In this document: positions 33,018 through 42,865 of the stretch, in pieces
Layout: every line of letters starts with the position of its first letter
How positions within the stretch are numbered: the stretch's first letter is position 1
Source of the DNA: Pyropia yezoensis
Taxonomy: Eukaryota > Rhodophyta > Bangiophyceae > Bangiales > Bangiaceae
DNA length: 64,000 bases
Direction of reading: 5' to 3'
Assembly: GCA_009829735.1 (NCBI GenBank)
Contig: CM020620.1
Span: forward strand, 3,836,299-3,900,298
Program-made: the position numbers and the translations under genes
The notes under the pieces: generated by a model
What the model was told of the DNA's origin: nothing
The model's database searches: none
The model's input: the letters and a program-made list of their open reading frames with translations, nothing else

Positions 33018-33733
33018 ACCGACCGCAACGTGCGCACATCAAGCTTGCGACCCGACCGAGAGGGCTCCATCGTATGGCGCGCTCCCTCCCTCCCGAACCG
33101 GCTCCCCCTCCCCCGTTTTCATATCTCTTCAGTCGAGCTTGACTTGGCAAGAAGTGGCGGGCGGAATGGGCGGAAAAGAAAGCCGTGGCTGCTGCCCCAG
33201 CGCGCGCCGGCGTGCGAGGCGGGCCCGCGGTGACCGCCCATGCGTCGGGGGTGCCTGAGATACCACGCCGCCCAGGCATGGGAGGCACGTCCGTTCAACG
33301 TGGGTGGTGAAAGCTGGTCAACGTGGGTGGTGACAGCCGGTCCCCACCGACGTTGAACGCGGCGGGCCGGGTGGTTACGACGACGAACGAGCCGCGGCGG
33401 GGCGGGTCGGGACGGGGAACGGGCGCGACGGGGGTGAGAGGCAGCCGCCACGGCCAGGCGTGGGCCCTCGGCGGTCCTGCGGGAATTTTCGGGCAGGAAA
33501 ACCAGGCACACAGCCGGATTGCCGCGGCAAGGCTCCCCGACGCGCTCACCCCCTACCACCCACTACCCTAATGCCTCCCCGACTGCCTCTACCCAGAGCC
33601 GCCCCCCCCTCTGGCGCAGGCTCGTCCACGACGGCCACGGCAGGCGTCGGTACAGCGGGCGACGGTGGACCATCGCCGTCTGCGGCCGCGAGGGTGGCAC
33701 CACCGGCAGCGCCGTTCGTAACGGCTGGGCTTG
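33018..33733. other. intergenic stretch with a direct/inverted repeat cluster
   Basis: No supported gene. The only structure noted is the small repeat cluster at 33293-33346. The 3' end of the 292-residue gene abuts at 33734. Confidence 0.4.
33293..33346. repeat. TCAACGTGGGTGGTGA direct repeat pair facing an imperfect inverted copy
   Basis: GTTCAACGTGGGTGGTGA occurs at about 33293. A second copy, GTCAACGTGGGTGGTGA, begins about 24 bp later, and CCCACCGACGTTGAAC follows as an imperfect reverse complement. The cluster could form a hairpin with a choice of two left arms. Confidence 0.65.
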
Positions 33734-34612
33734 CTACGGGCCCGGCTGCGACCGGCGCTGCGCCGCCGCGCCGCCGGCCGCCGGTCCGCTCAGCCACGTG
33801 CTCCACGACCTCACCAAAGGCTGTGCGTCCTTGGGCTTCTCCCATGGGTCCGATGACGAGTCTGCGGCGGCGCCGCCACTGTCGGGTGCCGCCGCCCCCG
33901 CCTCGAGACCGCCTCGCTCGTCCTTCCCAGGAGCAGCGGTAGCGCCTGCACCGCCGTTCGTCGCCTCTTCTCGAAGGACCTCTCCCTGGGCCGCGTCGCC
34001 GACGACACCCGCGTCGGCCGCCTCTGCATCTATCCCCAGGATCTGCGCTGCCTCCTCTACCTCCTGCAGCATCCCCCCCACGGACAGGTGAGGACGAAGC
34101 GGCGCGACAAGTACGGACCGCTCCTCAGACGTCAACTTGCTCTCGACCTCGCGGAGTCCCCGCAGCACTTTCCGAGCCGCATCCAGGTTCGTAGGGTCTG
34201 GCAGATGCTCGTACACTGCCGCCGCCCCCGCTGTACTCCCTGCAAAGGTCGCCACCGCGTCAACGCCGACGCCCAGCGCCCCACCAATGACCGGCGCTAG
34301 GCTGACGCCCATCTTGAACAGCGTCTTGACCGTGGCCACCTGTCGCTCGCGCTTCTCCTTGTCTTTGAGATAGCACCACAGTCCGCGGACCTCGGTCATC
34401 GTTTGACACAACAGGCTTCCCACGTGTTCCACTCGCGCTTCGAGCCTGTTGAGCCGCCGGAAGACCTGCTGCAGGTCTCCGTACACAGCGGTGTGCAGCT
34501 TGAGTACGGACATCATCGTGGACGAGTGCATAGAGTCCACGAGGTCAAGTGCGGCTGCGACCTGAATAATGGCGGCCGCCATGTGGTCAATCACCTTGCA
34601 TGTGGAGGCCAT
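33734..34612 (-). CDS. 292-residue protein of unknown function with a hydrophobic glycine-rich segment
   Basis: The ATG is at 34610-34612. Residues 1-95 look like helical bundles or coiled coil (LQQVFRRLNRLEARVEHVG). At about 97-135 lies a hydrophobic Gly/Ala-rich stretch (MGVSLAPVIGGALGVGVDAV...FAGSTAGAAAVYEHL) that could be a membrane hairpin or buried helices. A second helical part follows (ARKVLRGLREVESKLTSEER, MLQEVEEAAQILGIDAEAAD). The last 80 residues are Gly/Ala/Ser-rich and disordered. Varied composition and mixed codons support a real gene. A solo LTR is inserted exactly at the start codon, and its 5-bp target duplication CATCG includes the ATG, so the original leader is displaced by 367 bp. 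I do not recognise the family. A helical membrane-active or scaffold role is only a guess from the pattern. Confidence 0.65.
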   Translation of the reverse strand: MASTCKVIDHMAAAIIQVAAALDLVDSMHSSTMMSVLKLHTAVYGDLQQVFRRLNRLEARVEHVGSLLCQTMTEVRGLWCYLKDKEKRERQVATVKTLFKMGVSLAPVIGGALGVGVDAVATFAGSTAGAAAVYEHLPDPTNLDAARKVLRGLREVESKLTSEERSVLVAPLRPHLSVGGMLQEVEEAAQILGIDAEAADAGVVGDAAQGEVLREEATNGGAGATAAPGKDERGGLEAGAAAPDSGGAAADSSSDPWEKPKDAQPLVRSWSTWLSGPAAGGAAAQRRSQPGP

Positions 34613-34614
34613 CG

Positions 34615-34976
34615 TGTAGCAATATGGATGACCGTATTGCGACCCTAATTTAGGGGGCCTACTTCTAATCCTTAACTGTCAGGTTGGGAGTTCGCTTTGG
34701 TTACGGTATCTACGAGTTACGTAGAACCAGAGGGACTTGCATATTGGGATGGAGGGTAGTTAGGAGTGTCTCCGCGGGTTTTTAACGAGGGGGCCGGCGG
34801 CGAATCGACCGCCGGCCATGGTAGAACAACAAACCCCTCCCATTCGGGCTCCCATCTTGGTCCCGTGGCTTGCGCTCCAAGGACAGCAACCTTGGCCTCC
34901 CGGTGACTTTGCTGCCGATCCCCCCTGGTGAGTGTTCCCTGAGAGTGGACAAGTAACGGATCCCGATTGTGCCACA
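34615..34976. mobile_element. solo LTR, family C, copy 1
   Basis: It begins TGTAGCAATATGG and ends TTGTGCCACA (TG...CA), with the perfect 5-bp target duplication CATCG at 34610-34614 and 34977-34981. The body is alignable to 63025-63383, by eye at 80-85 % identity. No internal retrotransposon domain is attached, so it is a solo LTR. It separates the start codon of the 292-residue gene from its 5' flank. Confidence 0.87.
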
Positions 34977-35021
34977 CATCGTAAAAGCGCAACTGGCGCA
35001 CACGCGTCTCGTCAGCTGTCT

Positions 35022-35868
35022 TGCGAGGAACCACCCACACTTGGGCAGCCCTCAACGTACTCGTGATGGTGTCAGCGACCCGTGCCAGCCAATAGGGCGA
35101 CAGGGTGCGGGGAAGAGGATGGAGGTGGTGACGGTGGTGGGTCTGGGGAAGAGGACGGCGCGACGTCGGTGGTGATCGAGAGGGTTCAAAGGGTGAAGGT
35201 CGTCTTTGGTCTGTGTCTGTGGTTGCCCTTCCGGTCTCCCCCGGTGGCGCCGACACCCACGCACTATATACTCGCGTCGGGGCACCCAAGGTGCCCCAAA
35301 GCATGCATTTCCCCGTCGCTCCACCGGTAGGCACAAAACGGCCCAAAAACAAAGCATGGCTCTCAGAACAAAGCATGGGCGGGCGTGCGCACTAAAGGAG
35401 TGCAGCCCCAGTTTGCCCCAAACGAAGGGGTCCGGCGTGCGGCGCCTAGGGCGCCGCCCCAGCCGGCTCCAGACGCCAGTCGGCCCGAAGGTCCGAGAGG
35501 CGTGTAAGCACGATTCGATCGAGTCGGCCGAATCGGCCAGCCGGCTAGCCAGTCACATCGCTGCAATGCTGCAGCGAGGACATTTTAATGGACTCGCCAG
35601 CTGTGGCTGATGTGGCTCGTCATGGGTGCTGACGGTGGCGCCTTTCGACAGGCCATGATGGGCTGTCGATGGCTGCTGTCGTGCGGCCGGCAGACACCGT
35701 GAGACAGCGGCTGACTCATCTTGCGTCTGGAAGGTACACCGCGTCATGCCCCACAATACAAGGAGTTGATCCATGTTGCCAGGAGTTGATTCGGCAGGAT
35801 CTGTAAGGAGAGATCCCATATATTATCCCTTAAGTATTAGGCATGGGATTAGGGGGGAAATCCTTACA
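35022..35868 (-). repeat. 3' LTR of family B
   Basis: 847 bp. On the minus strand it runs TGTAAGG...CCTCGCA. A TATATA box lies at 35265-35270. It directly follows the polypurine tract. Confidence 0.92.
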
Positions 35869-35880
35869 CCTCCCCCCCTT
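35869..35880 (-). other. polypurine tract of family B
   Basis: The minus-strand AAGGGGGGGAGG abuts the 3' LTR. Its first two bases lie in the pol stop codon TAA (35881-35879), so coding sequence and PPT overlap. Confidence 0.82.
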
Positions 35881-38800
35881 AGGACGTGCGTCGAAGGAAG
35901 GCGTCGAGAACCTCAGGTGCGTTGTCGAGGTCTTGCGTGGTTAGCCAGGTGTTCTCACTGACATCGCAGCCTTTCCACTTGACCAGGTACTGCAGTCGTC
36001 CACGGCGTTTTCGTGACCGAATAATGGAGTCCACTTCGTACTCAACCGATCCGTCCGGAAATGCTACCGGAGCTGGAGCGGGAGGAAGTCGACCATATGG
36101 ATCAGCGTTGTACGGCTTGAGTAGACTGGCGTGAAAGGCGTTGTGCACCTTTCGATCAAGGACTGCTTGAGGCAGATCCAGACGGAACGTAACATCATTG
36201 ATGTTTTCAGTGACTCGGTATGGTCCCGAAAACTTGGGCATCAACTTGCGAGCGCCCTGGAAGGCGTCCGGCATAAGGTTCTTGGTGCTCAGGAGCACGA
36301 GGTCGTCGACAGCGATCGTACATGGTCGGCGTCGACGGTTAGCGTACGCCGAGCGCGTCTCATTGGCCTTCTTGATAGCGGTATTGGCAGTCTCCTGAGC
36401 TTTTTGCAGACTGCTTAGCCAATCTGAGACTGCTGGTAGTTTCGATTTCTTGCTCTCGACGATGTCGACAGGTACTGTCCTTGGTTCAAAGCCGTAGTTC
36501 AGGAAGAATGGGGAGTACGTCGTGACCGCATTGGGTGACCGGTTGTAAGCTACTTCTGCAGCAACAAGGAAGAGGTCCCAATCACCCTGATGATGGTTCA
36601 CGAAGTTTCGCAGGATTTCTTCAATCTTCTTGTTCATGATCTCGGTTTGTCCGTCCGTCTGGGGATGATAGGCTGAAGATGCCTTGATCTTGACCTTGAG
36701 AATTTCGGTGAGCGACTGCCAGAAGTTGGAGAAGAAGATACGGTCTCGGTCGCAGACGACGTCGGATGGTAGACCGTGATGACGGTAGACGTGATCATGG
36801 TAGAGTTGCGCTACGACTGGTGCAGTACAGTCGGGCTTCATTGGTGCTAGTCGAATCATCTTCGACAGTCTGTCCACAATGACGTAAATGCCATTGTGGC
36901 CCCTTTGGGTCAGTGGAAGAGGGGTGATAAGGTCCATGGAGGCACTTGCCCATCGTTGGTTCGGTGGATCTAGTGGTTTGAGGTGACCCAGAGGTGAATG
37001 GGTGCCAGCTTTGTTCCGCTGGCACAAATCACATGAGTGTACGTATCTTTGGATGTCCTTCCGCATTGTCTTCCAGTAGTATTTGGAAGCAATAGCGTTG
37101 GTGGTTTTCTTAACTCCCACATGTCCTTGGCTTGGGATGTCGTGGTAGTCATGGAGTAGTCTTTGGCGTAGAGTACCAACGGGGATGCACGTACGGTCAC
37201 CTCGTTTCAACAACCTCATGTGAAGCCGGTAGGGAGATACCGGGTCTTTGACTAGGTCGGCAAACTCGGGATCCGCGTTGTACTCTTGGTCTAGGGTGGC
37301 AAGGTCTTGATCACTTTGGCTTATGGTCATGATGTTGTTGATTTCAGTTTTCTTGGGTAGGCTTTCGATGGTCTTGGTTAGCACGCGACTAAGGAGATCT
37401 TGATTGGGAGCGTGCTTATCGGGGGCGTCTTGTGGTTGCCTTGAAAGAGCATCAGCTACGGGGTTGGAAGTGCCCTTGATGGGGATGATCTTGAAATCGA
37501 ATTACTCCAATAGCTCTAGCCACTTGACTTGGCGGTCGTTGAGCTTCTCTTGGGTTTTCAAGTACCTTAGGGACTCATGGTCGGTGTGCACCTCGAACGA
37601 CCTTCCATGGAGGTAGCAGCGCCAGTGTCGAATGGCTTGTACAACTGCGAGCAGTTCGCGCTCACGGATACTGTAGCGCTGTTCGTGGATGTTCAGCGTC
37701 AATGAGAAGTAGGCCACTGGGCGTCGTCCTTTTCCGTCATCTTGTTCAAGGACAGCGCCAACAGCATACCCACTGGCATCTGTGGCGACGAAGATTGGGT
37801 ACCTCTTGTCGAATGGCCTCAGTACTGGTGCACTTGTCGTCAGGGTTTGTAGTTGCTCAAAAGCCTTCTGGGCGTCAGAGTTCCATTCGAAGTCGACGTT
37901 CCCATTAAGCCTTGTGAGGGGTGCAGCCACGGATGCCATTCCCTTAATAAATCGACGATAGAAGTTGACCATGCCGAGGAAAGATTGCACATCTTTTTTG
38001 CTCTGTGGCGTTGCCCATGATCGAATGGCTTGGACCTTGTAGTCCTCCATAGAGAAGCCTTCGTTGGAAATGACATGGCCGAGGTAGTCCACAGTTGTTC
38101 GCGCAAATTGGCATTTGCTGAGTTTGGCGTAGAGCTTATGCTCTCGCAGCTTGTCCAGGGCTTGCCTTAGGTGCTTTAGATGATCTTCGTAAGCTTCACT
38201 GTAGACCAGGATGTCGTCGAGGTAGACGCAGATAAACTCGTAGAGATAGGGTCGGAAGACGTCATTCATTAGGTTTATGAAGACCGCGGGGGCATTTGTT
38301 AGCCCAAAGGGTAGCACGGTAAATTCGTAGAACCCGTATTTTGTTCGGAACGCCGTCAGTGGGATAGTATCAGGGTCAAGCCGGATCTGGTGGTAACCTG
38401 ATCGGAGGTCGATCTTCGTGAAGTACTTGGCCTTTCGCAGTTGGTCGAAGATGTCGTCAATTCTTGGTAAGGGATATGCGTTCTTGATAGTGGCTTTGTT
38501 CAATGCTCGATAATCGATGCACATTCGCCAGCCACCGTCCTTCTTTGCGGCAAAGAGTACAGAAGAGCCCCACGGTGAGGCACTTGGTTGGATGAACCCC
38601 TTTCGTATGAGGGTTGCAAGTTGTGTCTTGAGTTCATCGAGTTCCCATTCAGATAGGCGATGAATGCCACTGCGACGTGGTTGAGCGTCCTCCGTAAGCT
38701 TGACGCTAAACTTGTGACTGCGTTCAGGAGGAAGTCCATCGGGAAGCTCTTCCGGGAAGACGTCGGCGTACTCGTTGAGAATCTCTTGGACGTCATTCTT

Positions 38801-39370
38801 GTCTTCAGCATCTCCCATTTTGATCGCATTGATGTCAAAGGTGCTGGAAGGATCTTCGGATTGCAGGTAAATGGCGAAGACAGGACCTTTTTGAATAAGG
38901 TCCTTGGCGAGGCGTTGCCTACTAATCAGGCCATGGGGTTTCTTGAGGGAGGCAGTGATGGAGATGTTCTTTTGGTTAAACTTGAAGGAGATCTTGTTCT
39001 TCTTGTTGTTGAATTTGGCGTCCTTGTCGTCACGCCATTTCTTTCCGAGGATGATGTCGTACGCACTTAGGTCGCATACAGCAAACCGAAGACGTTCTTG
39101 GTATGGGCCGATGTGAATCTCTAAGGGTTAAATGGTCTCTGCGAGGACGTGGGAGCGACCATCGGGCATGTTAGCCGCGAAGTCCGTTTCTTTCGTGGTC
39201 ACATTCAGGGTATTCACGAGGCGCCTTGATACGACGTTAATGGGAGATCCGTCGTCAAACAGCACCTTAACAAGATGTCCATTGACAGAGGCAGTAGAAA
39301 GCAGAAGCCCGAGACGCGGGCCTTCAAATGGTGACGACATGTTTTCAGGAACCGAAGAAGCGTCTGGCAC
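35879..39370 (-). pseudogene. pol: pol of family B (protease-RT-RNase H-integrase-chromodomain), two stops
   Basis: The protease-like part is VLFDDGSPINVVSRRL, with Asp-Asp-Gly where most relatives have Asp-Thr/Ser-Gly. A TAA interrupts it after SHVLAETI (about 39127). RT and RNase H occupy 37502-38818, with FVYLDD-type motif VYLDDILVYS at about 38210 and IFVATDASGYAVG in RNase H. A second TAA follows LELLE near 37500. Integrase then has the zinc motif H...H...CDLCQRNKAG, MDLITPLPL, VVCDRDRIFFS and AYHPQTDGQTE. The C-terminus is a good chromodomain (YEVDSIIRSR, YLVKWKGCDVSENTWL), expected to guide integration to marked chromatin. All parts share one frame, -1 relative to gag. Both stops are compatible with single substitutions. 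Confidence 0.92.
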
Positions 39371-39393
39371 CGGTTTTGATGACGGTTGCTGCT

Positions 39394-40263
39394 TCAGTTC
39401 CGCTGGCCTTTTGGGCAGTCCTTGGCCATATGTCCTTTCTCACGGCAGCGGAGGCAGAGGCCTTCACGCATGCAGCGCTGACGCTCTTCAGGTGTGAGTT
39501 TCTCGACTTTGATGTTGGAGATTTCCATGGGAATGACACCCGTCGTGGATGGCCTCGCAGATGTGCCGCCGAGGTGCGTCGAGGCACCAGCCTTGGCAGC
39601 CTCCACGCGCAGAGCGTCAGTCATGACAGATTCAAGATCCGAGTAGGTCTTGAGACAAAGAGCCTGCCAGATGTCCCGCTTCAAGCCTCGGGTGTATCGG
39701 TCAATCTTCTCGGCTTCCGTGATGTCAGGGATGTCCAAGAGGACGCTCAGAAACGTTCTGTTGAACGTTCCGACGTCTTTGATTTGGCGCCACGAGTGCA
39801 GCTTGTCTCGTGCCGCTTGTGTCTTGTTCAGTGGACTGAAGCGGCGAATTAGAGCAGAACGGAAGGATTCCTAGTTCGGGACAGCTGTAGTCTGACTGTA
39901 GACCTTCCACCAGTCGAACGCTTCGCCGTCGAGGAAGGTGCAAGCAATACTGCACGCATCGTCGGGGTCACTCAGTCGCACATAGAAATCCATATGCGAG
40001 CACCACGCTTCAACCGTCCCAGGTTTACCGGAGAAAGCCACGGGTTTGTTCGGCCTCGCGGATTTCATGCCACTAGTAGTGGCCCTGGCCTTGGCTTCGG
40101 ACAGTTGCTGCTTAGCGTCGGCTAGTTCCATCTTATGAGCCTCGAGTTGTTCGCTCATTTGCGCGACAAACGCTGTAAGCTGGGTCCAGGCTTCCATGGT
40201 CGGTGCGTTCGAGCCCGAGCCCGGATTGGCCGGGTTGACACCCCCTGGGATTGGTACATCCAT
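39394..40263 (-). pseudogene. gag: gag of family B, one stop
   Basis: The ATG at 40261-40263 opens MDVPIPGGVNPANPG. Then come a coiled segment (LEAHKMELADAKQQLSEAKA) and a retrotransposon gag domain (WCSHMDFYVRLSDPDDACSI, YTRGLKRDIWQALCLKTYS). The CCHC knuckle near the end is CLRCREKGHMAKDC. A TAG at 39871-39873 (TTAVPN-stop-ESFRSAL) interrupts the frame, probably from a TGG. The gag stop is TGA at 39394-39396, and the pol frame already overlaps it by -1. The family A insertion lies 68 bp upstream of the ATG, in the leader. Confidence 0.9.
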
Positions 40264-40331
40264 GGTGTCTTGGGTTCAAGTCCGAGGCAAACAAACTTAC
40301 AACCCAGATTTCGCAAGACTTGCTTGGGGAG

Positions 40332-40799
40332 TGTGGCAGTATTGACCCCCAGGTAGGGGGCAACACGTGCCATGCAAGGGGCGGCAGGCCACTAGCCTGA
40401 TCCGTTCCTCCCCCTGCATTTGGGTCCATATTCCCTAAGTTCGGGATAGTTAGCTTAGTAGTAAATCCAACTTGGATTTGAGGGTTTTCTGCATTTATCG
40501 TCTTGAATTTTCGTGTGGCCCGGTGGGCAGGTGCTGGGGTGGGAGATTCTGAGTGGCGAGATTCTGAGTGGACCCTGGGGGGATAAGGGGAGGGACAGCG
40601 GGGCTTGGCCCTGCGTCCCCGTCCCGACGAAGAAACTGTTGGACCACACACCATCTTCTTGTTTGTCCGTGGGGGGATTGCCCCACAACAGGGATAGAGT
40701 GTGTGCGACTTGCACTTCTTCCGGTTCCCCCGACACGGGAGGCAGCCCTCGCACACCGCCCCAACTTGGGTACTGTGTGTGCGAGTGGTTTTTGCCACA
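40332..40799 (+). repeat. 5' LTR of A2
   Basis: 468 bp, TGTGGCAGTATTGACC to GTTTTTGCCACA, with 7-bp terminal inverted repeats. No difference from the 3' LTR (57061-57528) was found by eye. Confidence 0.95.
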
Positions 40800-40801
40800 T
40801 T

Positions 40802-40816
40802 TGGTGGAGCAGCAGG
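40802..40816 (+). other. primer-binding site of A2
   Basis: TGGTGGAGCAGCAGG starts two bases after the LTR and is conserved among the family A copies. Confidence 0.72.
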
Positions 40817-40918
40817 GGACAGAGGTAAACTTTACCTCCGGGTGCACCCGGGTGTAGGGGGCCCTCTGTCTCAGAGGAACGGTGGACTTGGACCGTGTCA
40901 TACGGATCGTTAGCCAAC

Positions 40919-42865
40919 ATGGCTAGCTCGGACCCCCCGTCGTCCGGGGAGTACACGGGTGACGCACGTACTTCAGTGCCTTTGAATACTGGTGAGACAC
41001 AGGTGGGTTTACCTGGGGTCGCAGAGGGACTAGAGGTCCCTCAAGCCAGCAGGACTGGAAGTGCGGGCGGGCAACAGGCCACCCCGACTCAGTCGGGAGT
41101 TCACTCGGGTGACACTTCTGACGTGGGTGGGCCGAAGTCTGGCCACCGCGTGGTATACTCAACGGGAACGTCCCAAGGGGTGAGGACTGTCCCCGCGAGT
41201 TCCACTCGGGTTGGAGCCAACTTTGGCATGGAGCCATCGCCAACTAGGCTTTCGGAGGACGGCGGACCTCCGTTGGTCGGCGATGGGCTCGCGCCCATGC
41301 CCCCGGTTGAGACCCCTGAGGAACGTGGTTACCCCTCAGGTGGACTCCCGGAGGTGGACCGAGACTCAACTGGAGTCGTCAATCCACTCCTCGCGGAAAC
41401 TGTCCGTCGGGAGGCGACCACTGTGTTGCGGCAGACTTTGCCGGACCTGGTGGTCACGATGACGAATACTATTCTGAATCAGATTGTGGCGAGTTTGCCA
41501 GATGGCCTTAATGTCCAGACCGGATTGGGGCCTTCGAGCCCGCAGGCGCAGGGGGTGCCCCCCCTGACACCTATCTCGGGTCGCCCTGAACAGGGGGCGA
41601 CCCCTGTGACTCCCAACGAGGGAGCCACACCATACTCGGTGGGGCGTACGCCCTTCATGGGGGAGTTCCCCCCGACAACACCGGCGGCTACACCAAGCGC
41701 GCCGCGCCGGACTACAGGCACTGTGGGTGAACTTACCCCAGTGCCACAGCGGCTGTTCCCTCAACGTGAGGTGCCGCCCAAGATCCAGGTAGCCAACCCG
41801 GTCTACCAGAGGATCTTTGACTGTGAGACCTACGCCCTCCACAACAAGTCGGTGGCGTATGGTCCTGACCAGGCCCGAGCCATGGGCCGTGCCAAGAAGA
41901 ATGCACTTCACTCTTTTGGGCACAAAGCGGAGTGGGATGGAACTCCCCCCCTCCGTGTCTTTGAGTTCCTACGTCGTTTCACAAAAGCCTGTGACGACAA
42001 TGCCATAAGTGAAGGCATGGCTTTTTACATGCTACAGGAGTTTACGAAGGGAGACCTGCGGACAGAACTTATGTCCGTCATGCCCAGCTCCTCAAGTGGA
42101 GGCGCTGGGGAGGTGACGTCCTATTTGGAGCTCGTCAACTGGTTGTTGAGGGCCATGGTTGATGAAGCGGCGTTGGCTTCTCAAGTCGAGGAGTTTACGC
42201 AAGCCCATCAGGAAGAGGCGGAGGACGAGTTGTCCTTTGCGGAGCGAGTCCGTAAGCTCAACAATCTTTGTGGGTTTCTTCATCCACAAGCTGTGGTGAA
42301 GAGTCGGTTTGTGGAAGGACTCCACTGGTCAGTCCGGATGCAGACCCGGGAGCATAACACTGCCCGGGCGACCCTGGCCGAGTTGGCTAGGTTCGCCTAC
42401 CGCAGAGGCGAGGCCTACCGCAAGTTGCGGGAAGAACAACGCCAGGAGCGTCAGGCCGAGTTGGCCAAGGAACGGGAAGAGGCGCGCCAGGCCAGAGAGT
42501 TGCGAGAGGCACGCCGAATCCGCAAGGAGAGGGTGGTAGCTGCCGTGGGAACTTCCCAAGGTACCTCGTCGTCTTCCCCAGTTGGGAAGACCCCTCCGGG
42601 AACTGATCATCGGTGTTGGAACTGCAACTCCGATGGTCACTGGGCATATGATTGCCCCAAGTTGAGTAAACGCATCCAACAGCTTGTTAGGAATGCGAGT
42701 AAGAAGTCGGCTACGAACGAAGTGCGTTCACGCCGCGAGGGTGGGTCTCGACCAGTGGTGGCGGTCGCCACACCCTCGACGGAGGGGGCGGACACGTCGT
42801 CCTCGGACTCGTCGTCGTCCCCTTCGCCCTCAGATTCGGACGCCAAGTCGGCGGGAAACGAATGA
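40919..42865 (+). CDS. gag: intact Gag of family A (648 residues)
   Basis: This structural polyprotein assembles the particle around element RNA. The start MASSDPPSSG is chosen as the first ATG after the PBS and is shared by A1; the frame is open only slightly further upstream. Residues 1-290 are Pro/Thr/Gly-rich and probably disordered. Residues 300-480 are a helical capsid-like region (FEFLRRFTKACDDNAISEGM, YLELVNWLLRAMVDEA). Residues 480-560 are a highly charged helix (KLREEQRQERQAELAKERE). The zinc knuckle is C566-x2-C569-x4-H574-x4-C579. A Ser/Asp-rich tail ends at TGA 42863-42865, which overlaps the pol start as ATGA. No stop or frameshift is present. Confidence 0.93.
   Translation: MASSDPPSSGEYTGDARTSVPLNTGETQVGLPGVAEGLEVPQASRTGSAGGQQATPTQSGVHSGDTSDVGGPKSGHRVVYSTGTSQGVRTVPASSTRVGANFGMEPSPTRLSEDGGPPLVGDGLAPMPPVETPEERGYPSGGLPEVDRDSTGVVNPLLAETVRREATTVLRQTLPDLVVTMTNTILNQIVASLPDGLNVQTGLGPSSPQAQGVPPLTPISGRPEQGATPVTPNEGATPYSVGRTPFMGEFPPTTPAATPSAPRRTTGTVGELTPVPQRLFPQREVPPKIQVANPVYQRIFDCETYALHNKSVAYGPDQARAMGRAKKNALHSFGHKAEWDGTPPLRVFEFLRRFTKACDDNAISEGMAFYMLQEFTKGDLRTELMSVMPSSSSGGAGEVTSYLELVNWLLRAMVDEAALASQVEEFTQAHQEEAEDELSFAERVRKLNNLCGFLHPQAVVKSRFVEGLHWSVRMQTREHNTARATLAELARFAYRRGEAYRKLREEQRQERQAELAKEREEARQARELREARRIRKERVVAAVGTSQGTSSSSPVGKTPPGTDHRCWNCNSDGHWAYDCPKLSKRIQQLVRNASKKSATNEVRSRREGGSRPVVAVATPSTEGADTSSSDSSSSPSPSDSDAKSAGNE

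Noticed and set aside
32242..33258. Plus-strand poly-Ala protein
   Set aside because: It overlaps the equally open minus-strand frame and is mostly alanine runs from GCC/GCG repeats. It cannot be supported over its complement.
40265..40290. tRNA-like B box (GGTTCAAGTCC)
   Set aside because: No A box, acceptor stem or clover-leaf can be formed around it. It lies in the family B leader.
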